This document shows, in pieces, positions 40,373 through 48,594 of a stretch of DNA of 64,000 bases. The DNA is taken from positions 5,103,801 to 5,167,800 of the forward strand of contig NZ_JQMQ01000005.1 of NCBI RefSeq assembly GCF_000744815.1, in the 5' to 3' direction. Each line of letters starts with the position of its first letter. Position 1 is the stretch's first letter. The DNA comes from Phaeacidiphilus oryzae TH49. GTDB taxonomy: Bacteria; Actinomycetota; Actinomycetes; Streptomycetales; Streptomycetaceae. The notes under the pieces were generated by a model that saw only the letters and a program-made list of their open reading frames with translations, was not told the DNA's origin and made no database searches. The position numbers and the translations under genes are program-made.

Positions 40373-40406
40373 AACGGCCTGTCGGTTCGAGGACCGACAG
40401 GCCGTT
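40373..40406 (-). terminator. terminator of tRNA-Ile
   Basis: AACGGCCTGTCGGT / ACCGACAGGCCGTT, 14-bp stem. On the minus strand it is followed by TTTTT-rich sequence (plus strand gagtgaaaaa), a classical intrinsic terminator, 41 bp behind the tRNA-Ile gene. Confidence 0.88.
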
Positions 40407-40446
40407 GGGCTAGCGTGTGGGCTGGTCGCACCGCGTCTAGCGAAGG

Positions 40447-40520
<74 letters not shown>

Positions 40521-40643
40521 GTGGCCGGCGTGCGAACGCGTGTGCGCGCAGCCGCCAGCACAAGCGGCCCGCGTGGGGCCGCTCCGCCGCAGCATAGCTG
40601 GTCACCTGCGCTCCGCGCGCGCCGGCTTCGATCTGAGGGCTCG

Positions 40644-41150
40644 TCAATCGTCCGCGGTGGGCGCGGTGGGCGCGGCATCGCTCCGCTCGGCGCCGTCCTC
40701 CGGCCTGGCCGCTTCCAGGGTGCGGCGGAGGAGATCGCGGAGCTGCTCGCGCTCGGCGGGGGAGAGGGCGGCCAGTGGGGCGCGGGCGAAGCCCAGGGTG
40801 GAGCGGAGGTCCTCGGCGGCGCTGCGGCCCGGCTCGGTGAGGCGGACCAGCTTCACCCGGCGGTCCCGCTCGCCCCGGATCCGTTCGACCAGTCCGCGGT
40901 TCTCCAGCCGGTCGACGATCCCGGTGATGTTGGACGGCTCGCAGCTGAGCCGCTCGGCGAGGTGCCGCATCGGCTGGGGGTCGCGGGCGAGCAGCGAGAG
41001 CACCTTGGCCTGCGCCGCGGTGAGCGAGCGGTCCGCCGCCGCGGCCTCGTAGTCCTGGTGGAAGGCCGCGACCAGCTCGGCCATCAGCCCGACGACCTCC
41101 GCCGTGAGGGGGTCCCCGGCGGTGCTCGCGGTGGGTGTCTCAGCTGCCAT
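40644..41150 (-). CDS. MarR family transcriptional regulator
   Basis: A 168-aa MarR protein: N-terminal helices, winged helix LTAAQAKVLSLLARDPQPMRHLAERLSCEPSNITGIVDRLENRGLVERIRGERDRRVKLVRLT split over residues about 48-110, and C-terminal dimer helices. ATG at 41150 is preferred; a -10-like TAGACT on the minus strand lies just before it, which would make the transcript nearly leaderless. Divergent from the oxidoreductase at 41270, which it probably represses until a redox-active or electrophilic compound is present; that is inference from the pairing. Confidence 0.9.
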   Translation of the reverse strand: MAAETPTASTAGDPLTAEVVGLMAELVAAFHQDYEAAAADRSLTAAQAKVLSLLARDPQPMRHLAERLSCEPSNITGIVDRLENRGLVERIRGERDRRVKLVRLTEPGRSAAEDLRSTLGFARAPLAALSPAEREQLRDLLRRTLEAARPEDGAERSDAAPTAPTADD

Positions 41151-41176
41151 GACCTCGAGTCTAGGCGGGACGGGCA

Positions 41177-41189
41177 GATGTTTGACATC
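41177..41189. promoter_or_regulatory. candidate MarR operator
   Basis: GATGT-ttg-ACATC, perfect inverted repeat, overlapping TTGACA (41182-41187), a consensus -35 for the oxidoreductase direction, and the likely -35 region of the marR promoter. A repressor bound here would block both. Confidence 0.5.
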
Positions 41190-41269
41190 GTGAACTTTCG
41201 GCTGCACGGTTGCAGGAGCCATTACTTCAGCACGGAAACCTTTTGTGCTCTCGAGAGGAGCATCCCCGT

Positions 41270-42304
41270 ATGTCGCAGCAGGCTGTGCCCGCCACCGAGC
41301 AGCCCAAGACCGCCCGCGCCTGGACCCTGGTCCGGCGCCCCAAGGGCTGGCCGGTGGCCGAGGACTTCGAGCTCGCCGAGCTGTCGCTGCCGGAGCTGGG
41401 CGCCGGGCAGATCCTGGTGGCCAACGAGTTCTTCTCGGTCGACCCCTACATGCGCGGCCGGATGAACGACGTGAAGTCGTATGTGCCCCCCTTCCAGCTG
41501 GGGCAGCCGATGGACGGCGGGGCCGTCGGCCGGGTGCTGGCCTCGACCGCGGACGGGTTCCAGCCCGGCGACTCCGTGCTCCACCAGCAGGGCTGGCGGG
41601 ACCACGCGGTGCTGGACGCCGCCCAGGCGGTCAAGGTCGACCCCGAGCTCGCCCCGATCAGCACCTACCTGGGCGCCCTCGGGATGACCGGTCTGACCGC
41701 CTACGCGGGACTGCTGCGGGTCGGCGGCCTCAAGGAGGGCGACACCGTCTTCGTCTCCGGCGCGGCCGGCGCGGTCGGCAGCATGGTCGGGCAGATCGCC
41801 AAGCTGCGCGGGGCCGCCAAGGTGATCGGCAGCGCCGGCTCCCCGGAGAAGGTGCGCAAGCTGGTCGAGGAGTACGGGTTCGACGAGGCCTTCGACTACA
41901 AGCAGGGCCCGGTCGCCGAGCAGCTGCGGAAGGCCGCCCCGGACGGCATCGACGTCTACTTCGACAACGTCGGCGGGGACCACCTGGAGGCCGCGATCGG
42001 CTCGCTCAAGGTGCACGGCCGGGTGGTGGAGTGCGGAATGATCGCGCAGTACAACGCGACCGAGCCGCCGGCCGCCCCGCGCAATCTGGCGCTGGTGATC
42101 GGCAAGCGGCTGCGGATCGAGGGACTGCTGGTCCGGGACCACTTCGACCTCCAGCCGGAGTTCGTCGACGAGGTCGGCGGCTGGCTGCGGGAGGGGCGGA
42201 TCGCCTTCGACGAGACGGTGGTGGACGGCATCGACCGGGCCGTGGACGCCTTCTTGGGGCTGTTGCGCGGTGAGAACATCGGCAAGATGCTGGTCCGGGT
42301 CTGA
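41270..42304 (+). CDS. NADP-dependent alkenal/one oxidoreductase (MDR family)
   Basis: A 344-aa zinc-free medium-chain dehydrogenase/reductase of the leukotriene B4 dehydrogenase type. N-terminal GroES-like domain (RPKGWPVAEDFELAELSLPE, FFSVDPYMRGRMND), then Rossmann fold: YLGALGMTGLTAYAGLL, VFVSGAAGAVGSMVGQIAKLRG, and VYFDNVGGDHLEAAI. Such enzymes reduce reactive enals and enones with NADPH. ATG at 41270 has GAGAGGAG 9 nt upstream. Divergent from marR; ends before a strong hairpin. Confidence 0.93.
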   Translation: MSQQAVPATEQPKTARAWTLVRRPKGWPVAEDFELAELSLPELGAGQILVANEFFSVDPYMRGRMNDVKSYVPPFQLGQPMDGGAVGRVLASTADGFQPGDSVLHQQGWRDHAVLDAAQAVKVDPELAPISTYLGALGMTGLTAYAGLLRVGGLKEGDTVFVSGAAGAVGSMVGQIAKLRGAAKVIGSAGSPEKVRKLVEEYGFDEAFDYKQGPVAEQLRKAAPDGIDVYFDNVGGDHLEAAIGSLKVHGRVVECGMIAQYNATEPPAAPRNLALVIGKRLRIEGLLVRDHFDLQPEFVDEVGGWLREGRIAFDETVVDGIDRAVDAFLGLLRGENIGKMLVRV

Positions 42305-42330
42305 CCGGTTCCGGTCACTGCGAGTGATGT

Positions 42331-42379
42331 TGACGGTCCGTCAGGATGCCGCCGTTCGGGCGGTTCCGACGGACCGTCA
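42331..42379 (+). terminator. terminator after the oxidoreductase
   Basis: TGACGGTCCGTC (42331-42342) / GACGGACCGTCA (42368-42379), 12-bp perfect stem, with CCGCC/GGCGG pairing inside the loop. Confidence 0.8.
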
Positions 42380-42588
42380 CCCGTGGCGCGGCCGCTCGGG
42401 GTAGCGTGGGCCGGGTTGGATCCCTTCGGCCATCCGCCACTTGACGGAGGGTGAGAAGTTGCCCGTTTTGTCCACATAAGTGATCGTGTAGTGTTTACCC
42501 ATTGTCACCACGGGTAGACATGCGGATGACTTCGGTCGTGGCATGAGGCCGCTGGGGAAGGCGCCCCTCGCACCACACTGGAGGTCCG

Positions 42589-43083
42589 GTGACGACTCGT
42601 GGAGTTCTGTACGTGCACTCCGCGCCGCGTGCGCTGTGCCCGCATGTCGAGTGGGCCGTCGCAGGCGTGCTCGGCGTGCGCGTGAGCCTGGACTGGATCC
42701 GGCAGCCGGTCGCGCCCGGGACCTGGCGGGCCGAGTTCTCCTGGCAGGGCGAGCCCGGCACCGCTTCCCGGCTCGCCTCCGCCCTGCGCGGCTGGCATCT
42801 GCTGCGGTTCGAGGTGACCGCCGAACCCTGTGCCACCGCTGAGGGGGAACGGTTCAGCAGCACTCCGGAACTCGGCATCTTCCACGCCGTCACCGGGATG
42901 CACGGGGACATCCTGATCCCCGAGGACCGGCTGCGCTCGGCCCTGCTCAGGGCGCGCGCCGGGGAGAGCGACCTGGAGGCCGAGCTGGAGCGGCTGCTCG
43001 GCAAGCCCTGGGACGACGAGTTGGAGCCCTTCCGCTACGCCGGCGAGGGCGCTCCGGTGCGCTGGCTGCACCAGGTGGTCTGA
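42589..43083 (+). CDS. DUF3145 family protein
   Basis: A 164-aa actinobacterial protein, start MTTRGVLYVHSAPRALCPHVEWAVAGVLG, with LDWIRQPVAPGTWRAEFSWQGEPGTASRLASALRGWHLLRFEVT and a C-terminal helix pair ending VRWLHQVV. It matches DUF3145, found next to the fab cluster in Streptomyces. There is no signal peptide; it seems cytoplasmic. Function unknown. GTG start; GGAGG lies about 5 nt before it. The upstream 200 bp are AT-richer than their surroundings and hold its promoter. Confidence 0.9.
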   Translation: MTTRGVLYVHSAPRALCPHVEWAVAGVLGVRVSLDWIRQPVAPGTWRAEFSWQGEPGTASRLASALRGWHLLRFEVTAEPCATAEGERFSSTPELGIFHAVTGMHGDILIPEDRLRSALLRARAGESDLEAELERLLGKPWDDELEPFRYAGEGAPVRWLHQVV

Positions 43084-43190
43084 GGCTCCGGGCCGCAGCG
43101 CCGCGGCTTCCGGCGCGCGATGCCGAAGCGACGTACCCACGCCGGGTGGTGACAGTTCGTCCGCAGTTCCCGTTCGCCTCTTGCGCATCG

Positions 43191-43212
43191 GTTGTGCACG
43201 CGTGTACACAAC
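43191..43212. promoter_or_regulatory. 22-bp imperfect palindrome upstream of the S53 protease
   Basis: Arms GTTGTG and CACAAC enclose CACGCGTG and GTGTACAC, themselves palindromes. About 80 bp before the protease start in the 210-bp gap. Looks like a binding site for a dimeric regulator. Confidence 0.4.
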
Positions 43213-43293
43213 TGACCATAAGCAGGGGACACAGCGGGCGCTCCGAACGGGCGTGGTTGTTCGGGGGGCCACCCGTCACCGTCGTTCCGGCAC

Positions 43294-45378
43294 TTGGAGC
43301 TACCCATTTCTCGTGGTCTCAGACGAATATCGGCGGCTGCCGTCGCCCTCGGCGCATCCGGTGCGCTGACCGTCGGCGCGCTCGCCCTGGCCGCCCCCGC
43401 GGGCGCGGCCACCCCCTCCGCAGGACCGATCTCCGCCGACGCGGCGAAGACCCTGAGCGGGACCAGCCCCTCCTGGGCCAAGCCCGCCGCCGACCAGGGC
43501 GCCGCTCCGGCGAGCGCCACCCGCACCGCCCGGGTCTTCCTCTCCGGGCGGGACGCCTCCGGCCTGGCCGCCTACGCCAAGCAGGTCGCCACCCCCGGCA
43601 GCGCCGTCTACGGCAGGTACCTCTCGCCGGGCCAGGTCGAGCAGCGCTACGGCACCAGCGCCCAGCAGCTCGCCGCGGTCCGGCACTGGCTGAGCGGCGC
43701 CGGCCTGACCGTCACCGGCACCAGCGCCGGCGGCTTCACCGACTACCTCACGGTCAGCGGTTCGGCCCAGGCGATGGACGCCGCCTTCCACACCACCCTC
43801 CACCGCTACCGGGTCGGCTCCGCGGTGCACACCGCGCCGAGCCGCAACGCCCAGGTGCCGGCCGCGGTCGCCGGGGCCGTCCTCGGCGTGACCGGCCTGA
43901 GCGACGTGCAGCCGGCCGCCCACTCGGGCGCCACCAAGGCCACGCCGAACACCGCCTCGCCGGGCACCACCACCGCGTCCGGCTCGTTCCCGAGCGCCGC
44001 CACCTGCTCCAGCTACTGGGGCGAGAAGAAGGTCGGCGCCACAGGACCGGCTACGTACAACGCGGACACCCCGTACGACCAGTGCTCCTTCTACCCGAGC
44101 CAGCTGCGCAAGGCGTACGGGATCACCGCCAGCGGGCTGACCGGCAAGGGCGCGACGGTGGCCATCGTGGACGCCTACGGCTCCTCCACCATGGAGTCCG
44201 ACGCGAACACCTACGCCACCAACCACGGTGACAAGCCCTTCCGTCCGGGCCAGTACTCCGAGGTGATCGACCAGTCCAAGTGGACCGACCAGGACGCCTG
44301 CGGCGGTCCCGAGGGCTGGGCGCCCGAGGAGGCCCTGGACGTCGAGATGGTGCACGGCCTCGCGCCGGACGCCCACGTGGTCTACGTCGGCGCCAACTCC
44401 TGCATGGACAGCGACCTCTACGACGCGCTGGACACGATCGTCAGCAAGCACCTCGCCGACGTGGTGTCCAACTCGTGGGGCGAGATCATGCACACCACGG
44501 ACGGCAACGACGTCAGCGCCTCCACCATCGCCTCCTACACCCAGCTCTTCGAGCGGGGCACGATCGAGGGGATCGGCTTCGACTTCTCCGCCGGCGACTG
44601 CGGGGACAGCTCCCCGCTGTCCGCCGCCACCGGCGCCAACTGCCAGACCGACACCCCGCGGGCGCAGGCCAACTGGCCGGACTCCTCCCCGTGGGTGACC
44701 GCGGTCGGCGGCACCGCCCTGGGCATCAAGGACTCGTCGGGCACCTACGGCTTCGAGACCGACATGGGCACCCACCGCTCGGCGCTCTCCGCCGACGGCC
44801 AGAGCTGGACCCCGTTCCCGGCGCCGTTCTACTTCGGCGGTGGGGGCGGCACCAGCGAGGACTTCGCCCAGCCGTGGTACCAGGCCGGGCACGTCCCCGG
44901 GTCGCTCTCGCACACACTGATGACCGGTCAGAAGAGCGCCACCGCGATGCGGGTCACCCCGGACGTCGCGCTCAACGGCGACCTGTACACCAGCGTCCTG
45001 GTCGGCATGTCGGACGGCGCCCCGTACTCCGAGGGCGGCTACGGCGGCACCAGCGTCTCGGCGCCGGAGTTCTCCGCGGTGCAGGCCGACGCGATCCAGG
45101 CCCGGCACGGCATCGCCCTCGGCTTCGCCAACCCGGAGCTCTACGCCAAGCAGCACACCGGCGCGTTCCGCGACGTGGTCAACGAGCGGGCGCTGAAGGG
45201 CCAGGCGCCGCTGGACTCGGTCTACGACGCGGGCATCATCAGCGGCTCGCTGCGGGTCCGCCTGGTCACCTTCGGCCAGGACTCCTCCCTGGTGGCCACG
45301 CCGGGGTACGACGACGCGACCGGCCTCGGCACGCCGACCGCTCGGTACCTCGACTCGTTCAAGTGGGGCTGGAACTGA
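43294..45378 (+). CDS. secreted S53 (sedolisin/kumamolisin) serine-carboxyl protease
   Basis: A 694-aa preproprotease. Signal peptide (SAAAVALGASGALTVGALALAAPAGA), prodomain of pro-kumamolisin type (YGRYLSPGQVEQRYGTSAQQL) to about residue 220, then the catalytic domain: E347 and D350 in EEALDVEMVHG, oxyanion D435 in SAGDCG, nucleophile S587 in GGTSVSAPE, and a C-terminal calcium site in DATGLGTPTARYLD. These enzymes are mostly active at acid pH. No ATG or GTG fits the start: TTG at 43294 is in frame but lacks an SD, while ATT at 43306 has GGAG just upstream. The signal peptide is intact with either. Convergent with the SLOG-like gene. Confidence 0.92.
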   Translation: MELPISRGLRRISAAAVALGASGALTVGALALAAPAGAATPSAGPISADAAKTLSGTSPSWAKPAADQGAAPASATRTARVFLSGRDASGLAAYAKQVATPGSAVYGRYLSPGQVEQRYGTSAQQLAAVRHWLSGAGLTVTGTSAGGFTDYLTVSGSAQAMDAAFHTTLHRYRVGSAVHTAPSRNAQVPAAVAGAVLGVTGLSDVQPAAHSGATKATPNTASPGTTTASGSFPSAATCSSYWGEKKVGATGPATYNADTPYDQCSFYPSQLRKAYGITASGLTGKGATVAIVDAYGSSTMESDANTYATNHGDKPFRPGQYSEVIDQSKWTDQDACGGPEGWAPEEALDVEMVHGLAPDAHVVYVGANSCMDSDLYDALDTIVSKHLADVVSNSWGEIMHTTDGNDVSASTIASYTQLFERGTIEGIGFDFSAGDCGDSSPLSAATGANCQTDTPRAQANWPDSSPWVTAVGGTALGIKDSSGTYGFETDMGTHRSALSADGQSWTPFPAPFYFGGGGGTSEDFAQPWYQAGHVPGSLSHTLMTGQKSATAMRVTPDVALNGDLYTSVLVGMSDGAPYSEGGYGGTSVSAPEFSAVQADAIQARHGIALGFANPELYAKQHTGAFRDVVNERALKGQAPLDSVYDAGIISGSLRVRLVTFGQDSSLVATPGYDDATGLGTPTARYLDSFKWGWN

Positions 45379-45414
45379 CCGCCTGCCCCGTCCGCCCCGC
45401 CGCCCCCGTCGGCC

Positions 45415-45912
45415 TCAGTCGACGCGGGCGGCGGTCGCCGGCCAGATGACCTGGACCGGCACCCCGATGTCCCGGGCGGTGGCCACCGTGTGAGCGGTGC
45501 CGCCGCCCGGTCCCGTCTCCAGGCCGTCCCACACCGCGAACAGCTCGTCGCTGCGTTTCAGCATCTCCTGGCTGGCTGCCTCGTAGGCGGCCTGGCCGGC
45601 CGAGCCGAAGGGCATCAGCACCACCTCGGAGGCGGCGTTCACCAGCCGGTCGTAGCGGTCCGCGGCGCTCGGGCCGGCCGCGGCGGCGTGCCTGCGGTAG
45701 TCGGCCGAGGGCAGGACGGCCACCAGTTCGCCGCCGGCCGCGAGCACCGCCTCGGCGAACAGGGTGTCCGTGCCGGGGGCCAGGCAGGAGACGCCCACCA
45801 GCCGGTCGGTCTGGGTGGCCTCGTCGTCCACGGCCGCCCGCAGCGCCTCCCGGACCAGCGCAGTGGTGGCCGCGGTCAGTAACACATGGCCCGTTACCCC
45901 GACCGTGCGCAT
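45415..45912 (-). CDS. SLOG-like protein with a TTA codon
   Basis: A 165-aa protein starting VGVTGHVLL, with GVSCLAPGTDTLFAEAVLAAGGELVAVLP, RYDRLVNAASEVVLMPF and TAHTVATARDIGVPVQVIWP. The Rossmann-like order of a GTGH loop, a GADxxF-like acidic loop and a late TAHTV helix is that of SLOG proteins (LOG/YspA relatives), thought to bind nucleotide-derived ligands. Codon 11 is TTA (45880-45882), the only TTA codon I found in the coding regions here; in streptomycetes TTA needs the bldA tRNA, so translation may be limited to development. Function not established. Confidence 0.75.
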   Translation of the reverse strand: MRTVGVTGHVLLTAATTALVREALRAAVDDEATQTDRLVGVSCLAPGTDTLFAEAVLAAGGELVAVLPSADYRRHAAAAGPSAADRYDRLVNAASEVVLMPFGSAGQAAYEAASQEMLKRSDELFAVWDGLETGPGGGTAHTVATARDIGVPVQVIWPATAARVD

Positions 45913-46005
45913 ATCGCTTCACCTGTCCCCAGCAACCGGTCTCGCGGTGTGTGTCCGGTCCCTCGGCCAGTCTGGCAAACCCGCCGTCCCGGTGCGACGG
46001 GGCGG

Positions 46006-46740
46006 TCAGCGGCGGCCGAGACCGGCCCGGTAGGCGGCCAGGGCCTCCCGGGTGTCGTCGGCGGCGAAGACCCGGCCGAACTCGCGGGTGCTCAGCTCGG
46101 CGCCCTCGGCGAGGCCCTTGTTGAGCCAGAGCTCGAAGAGACGGCGCTGGGAGGCCAGCACGGTGGGGGTGTGGCCGACCAGCTTCGCCAGGTAGCCGTC
46201 GACGGTGGCGGTCAGCTCCTCCGGCGCGACCAGGGCGTTGGAGAGCCCGGCGGTACGGGGGTCGTCCGCGCGGTAGGAGTCGCCGGTGAGGATCATCTCG
46301 CGGGCGAAGCCGAGGCCGACGTGCCGCTCCAGCAGGGCGGCGTCGATCACCGAGGGGATGCCGAGCTTGATCTCCGGCAGGCCGAAGTGCGAGCGGGGAG
46401 TGGCGATCCGTAGGTCGCAGGCCATCGCCAGCTCGAAGGCGCCGCCGAGGCAGTGGCCGTCGACGACGGCGACGGTGGCGGCGGGGGCGTTGCGGACGGC
46501 CGCGAGGAGGTCGCGGAGGGCGGTGATGAAGCCGACGGCGGTGTCGGGGGTGAGCGCCAGGAACTCGTCGACGTCCACGCCGGCGCTGAAGGCGCGGCCG
46601 CCGGTGCCGGAGAAGACGACGGCGCGGGTGCCGGGGGCGAGGCCCTCGACCTGCGCGCGCATGGCGTCGATGTCGGTGCGGCGGAGGGCGTTGAGCTTCT
46701 CCGGCCGGTCGAGGGTGATCCGCAGGACGTCATCGGTCAT
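46006..46740 (-). CDS. enoyl-CoA hydratase/isomerase family protein
   Basis: A 244-aa crotonase-fold protein: ITLDRPEKLNALRRTDID, the first oxyanion strand GRAFSAGVDVDEF, and the second HCLGGAFELAMACDLRIAT, then FGLPEIKLGIP. The glutamates are partly retained (E in GAFEL and PEI), so hydratase or isomerase activity is plausible, but the substrate is not known. It follows the fabF gene on the same strand after a 155-bp gap that contains a strong hairpin, so it probably has its own promoter. Confidence 0.88.
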   Translation of the reverse strand: MTDDVLRITLDRPEKLNALRRTDIDAMRAQVEGLAPGTRAVVFSGTGGRAFSAGVDVDEFLALTPDTAVGFITALRDLLAAVRNAPAATVAVVDGHCLGGAFELAMACDLRIATPRSHFGLPEIKLGIPSVIDAALLERHVGLGFAREMILTGDSYRADDPRTAGLSNALVAPEELTATVDGYLAKLVGHTPTVLASQRRLFELWLNKGLAEGAELSTREFGRVFAADDTREALAAYRAGLGRR

Positions 46741-46820
46741 GAGCCGCAGACTCTCGCGCGCGGGGCCCCGCTGTCCAAGTCCGGGTGGCCGCACCATTCT
46801 GTCGCTCCGCGACCTGATCC

Positions 46821-46886
46821 CGCCCCCGGCCCCGGCGAGCCCGCAGGGCTCACCAAGGGGCGCGGGGACCTCCGTCGCCGGGGGCG
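46821..46886 (-). terminator. nested hairpin terminator behind fabF
   Basis: Outer arms CGCCCCCGGC (46821-46830) / GCCGGGGGCG (46877-46886); inner GAGCCC-gca-GGGCTC (46837-46851). It lies 10-75 bp behind the fabF stop and also contains the AAGGGGCGCGGGGACC element. Likely ends the fab operon. Confidence 0.65.
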
Positions 46887-46895
46887 ACGCCCGGG

Positions 46896-48182
46896 TCAGG
46901 CCTGCGGGCTGGCGAAGGCGAGCACCACGTTGTGGCCGCCGAAGCCGAAGGAGTTGTTGAGGGCCACCAGGCGGCCTTCGGCCGGAAGGTCGCGGGGCTT
47001 CTCGCGGACGATGTCCGCGCCCTCGGCGGCCACCTCCTCGTCGAGGTCGTCGATGTTGATGGTGGCGGGGGCCGTCCGGTGGTGGAGGGCCAGCACCGTG
47101 GCGACGGACTCGATCCCGCCGGCGCCGCCCAGCAGGTGGCCGGTCATGGACTTGGTGGCGGAGATCGCGATCCCGCCCAGCGCCTCGCCGAAGACCCGGT
47201 GCATCGCCTTGATCTCGGCCACGTCGCCCTGCGGGGTGGACGTGGCGTGGGCGTTGGCGTGCACCACCGTCGCCGGGTCGATCCCGGTCGTCTCCAGCAG
47301 ATCGCTGATCGCGTCCGCGACGCCGCGCCCGGTCGGCTCCGGCTGCGCGATGTGGTGGCTGTCGGCGGAGACGCCCTGGCCGATGGCCTCGGCGTAGATC
47401 CGCGCCCCCCGCGCCGCCGCGTGCTCCGCGGACTCGAGGATCAGGATGCCCGCGCCCTCGCCGAGGACGAAGCCGTCCCGCGCCTTGTCGTACGGCCGCG
47501 AGGCGGTGGTCGGGTGCTCGTTGTTCTTGGACATCGCCATCATGCTGCTGAAGGCGGCCACCGGCAGCGGGTGGATCGCCGCCTCCGTACCGCCGGCGAC
47601 GACCACGTCGGCCCGGCCGGAGCGGATCATCTCGATGGCGTAGCCGATCGCCTCGGCGCCGGACGCGCACGCGGAGACCGTGGAGTGGACGCCCGCCTGG
47701 GCGTTGAACTCCAGGCCGACGTTGGCCGCGGGGCCGTTCGGCATCAGCATCGGCACGGTGTGCGGGGAGACGCGGCGGGCGCCCTTCTCCTTCAGCACGT
47801 CGTACTGGTCGAGCAGGGTGGTGACGCCGCCGATCCCGGAGGCCACCACGGTGCCCAGGCGGCGCGGCGAGACGGGCGCGCCGTCCTCGTCACCCGCCGG
47901 GGCGGTGAAACCGGCGTCGGCCCACGCCTCGCGGGCCGCGATCAGCGCGAACTGCGCCGACCGGTCCAGCTTGCGGGCCTGTGGCCGGGGGATCACCTCG
48001 GTCGGGTCGACAGCCGCCCGCGCGGCGATGCGCACGGGCAGCTGTTCGGCCCATTCCTCGGTGAGGACGGACACGCCGGAGCGCCCGGCGAGCAGTCCCT
48101 CCCAGAAGGAGGCGACGTCGCCCCCGAGGGGGGTCGTCGCGCCGAGACCGGTCACGACCACGGTGCGCTTGTCGGTGGTCAC
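46896..48182 (-). CDS. fabF: beta-ketoacyl-ACP synthase II
   Basis: Elongating condensing enzyme of type II fatty acid synthesis. The 428-aa protein has the catalytic triad of KAS II: C172 (HSTVSACASG), H312 (ANAHATSTPQGD) and H349 (KSMTGHLLGGAGG), plus the C-terminal NNSFGFGGHN. GTG at 48182 (VTTDKRTVVVTG) is chosen because the GGAGAG between an upstream GTG and this codon is its SD. Fourth gene of fabD-fabH-acpP-fabF, 64 bp behind acpP; in S. coelicolor the cluster is essential (SCO2387-2390). Confidence 0.96.
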   Translation of the reverse strand: MTTDKRTVVVTGLGATTPLGGDVASFWEGLLAGRSGVSVLTEEWAEQLPVRIAARAAVDPTEVIPRPQARKLDRSAQFALIAAREAWADAGFTAPAGDEDGAPVSPRRLGTVVASGIGGVTTLLDQYDVLKEKGARRVSPHTVPMLMPNGPAANVGLEFNAQAGVHSTVSACASGAEAIGYAIEMIRSGRADVVVAGGTEAAIHPLPVAAFSSMMAMSKNNEHPTTASRPYDKARDGFVLGEGAGILILESAEHAAARGARIYAEAIGQGVSADSHHIAQPEPTGRGVADAISDLLETTGIDPATVVHANAHATSTPQGDVAEIKAMHRVFGEALGGIAISATKSMTGHLLGGAGGIESVATVLALHHRTAPATINIDDLDEEVAAEGADIVREKPRDLPAEGRLVALNNSFGFGGHNVVLAFASPQA

Positions 48183-48246
48183 TTGCTTCTCTCCCACGTG
48201 GATGGATCGTGTCCGCAGCTCAACGAGGACTGCAGGGTGCCGCTGG

Positions 48247-48495
48247 TCAGGCCTGCTGGCCGACGATGTAGTCGACGGCGTCGCCGACGGTCTTCAGGTT
48301 CTTGACGTCGTCGTCCGGGATCTTGACGTCGAAGCGCTCCTCGGCGGCGACGACGACCTCGACCATGGACAGCGAGTCGACGTCCAGGTCGTCGGTGAAG
48401 GACTTGTCCAGCTGGACGTCCTCGGTGGGGATCCCGGCGATCTCGTTGACGATCTCGGCGAGACCGGACAGGGCCTCTTCCTTGGTGACGGCCAT
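48247..48495 (-). CDS. acpP: acyl carrier protein
   Basis: An 82-aa acidic carrier protein for fatty acid synthesis. Ser41 in DVDSLSMVEVV carries the 4'-phosphopantetheine arm. It has the four-helix pattern and length of primary metabolism ACP, and starts MAVTKEEALSGLAEI. The ATG at 48495 follows GGAG at good spacing. Lies between fabH and fabF, the usual arrangement in streptomycetes. Confidence 0.97.
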   Translation of the reverse strand: MAVTKEEALSGLAEIVNEIAGIPTEDVQLDKSFTDDLDVDSLSMVEVVVAAEERFDVKIPDDDVKNLKTVGDAVDYIVGQQA

Positions 48496-48594
48496 CTCGG
48501 GCTGCTCCTTCTCTTCGAAACTGCTGTGACGGGGGTTGAACCGCGGCCCGCGGTCGCGGGCCACGAAAAACCTACTGGCAGGCGGTGCGCCGCC

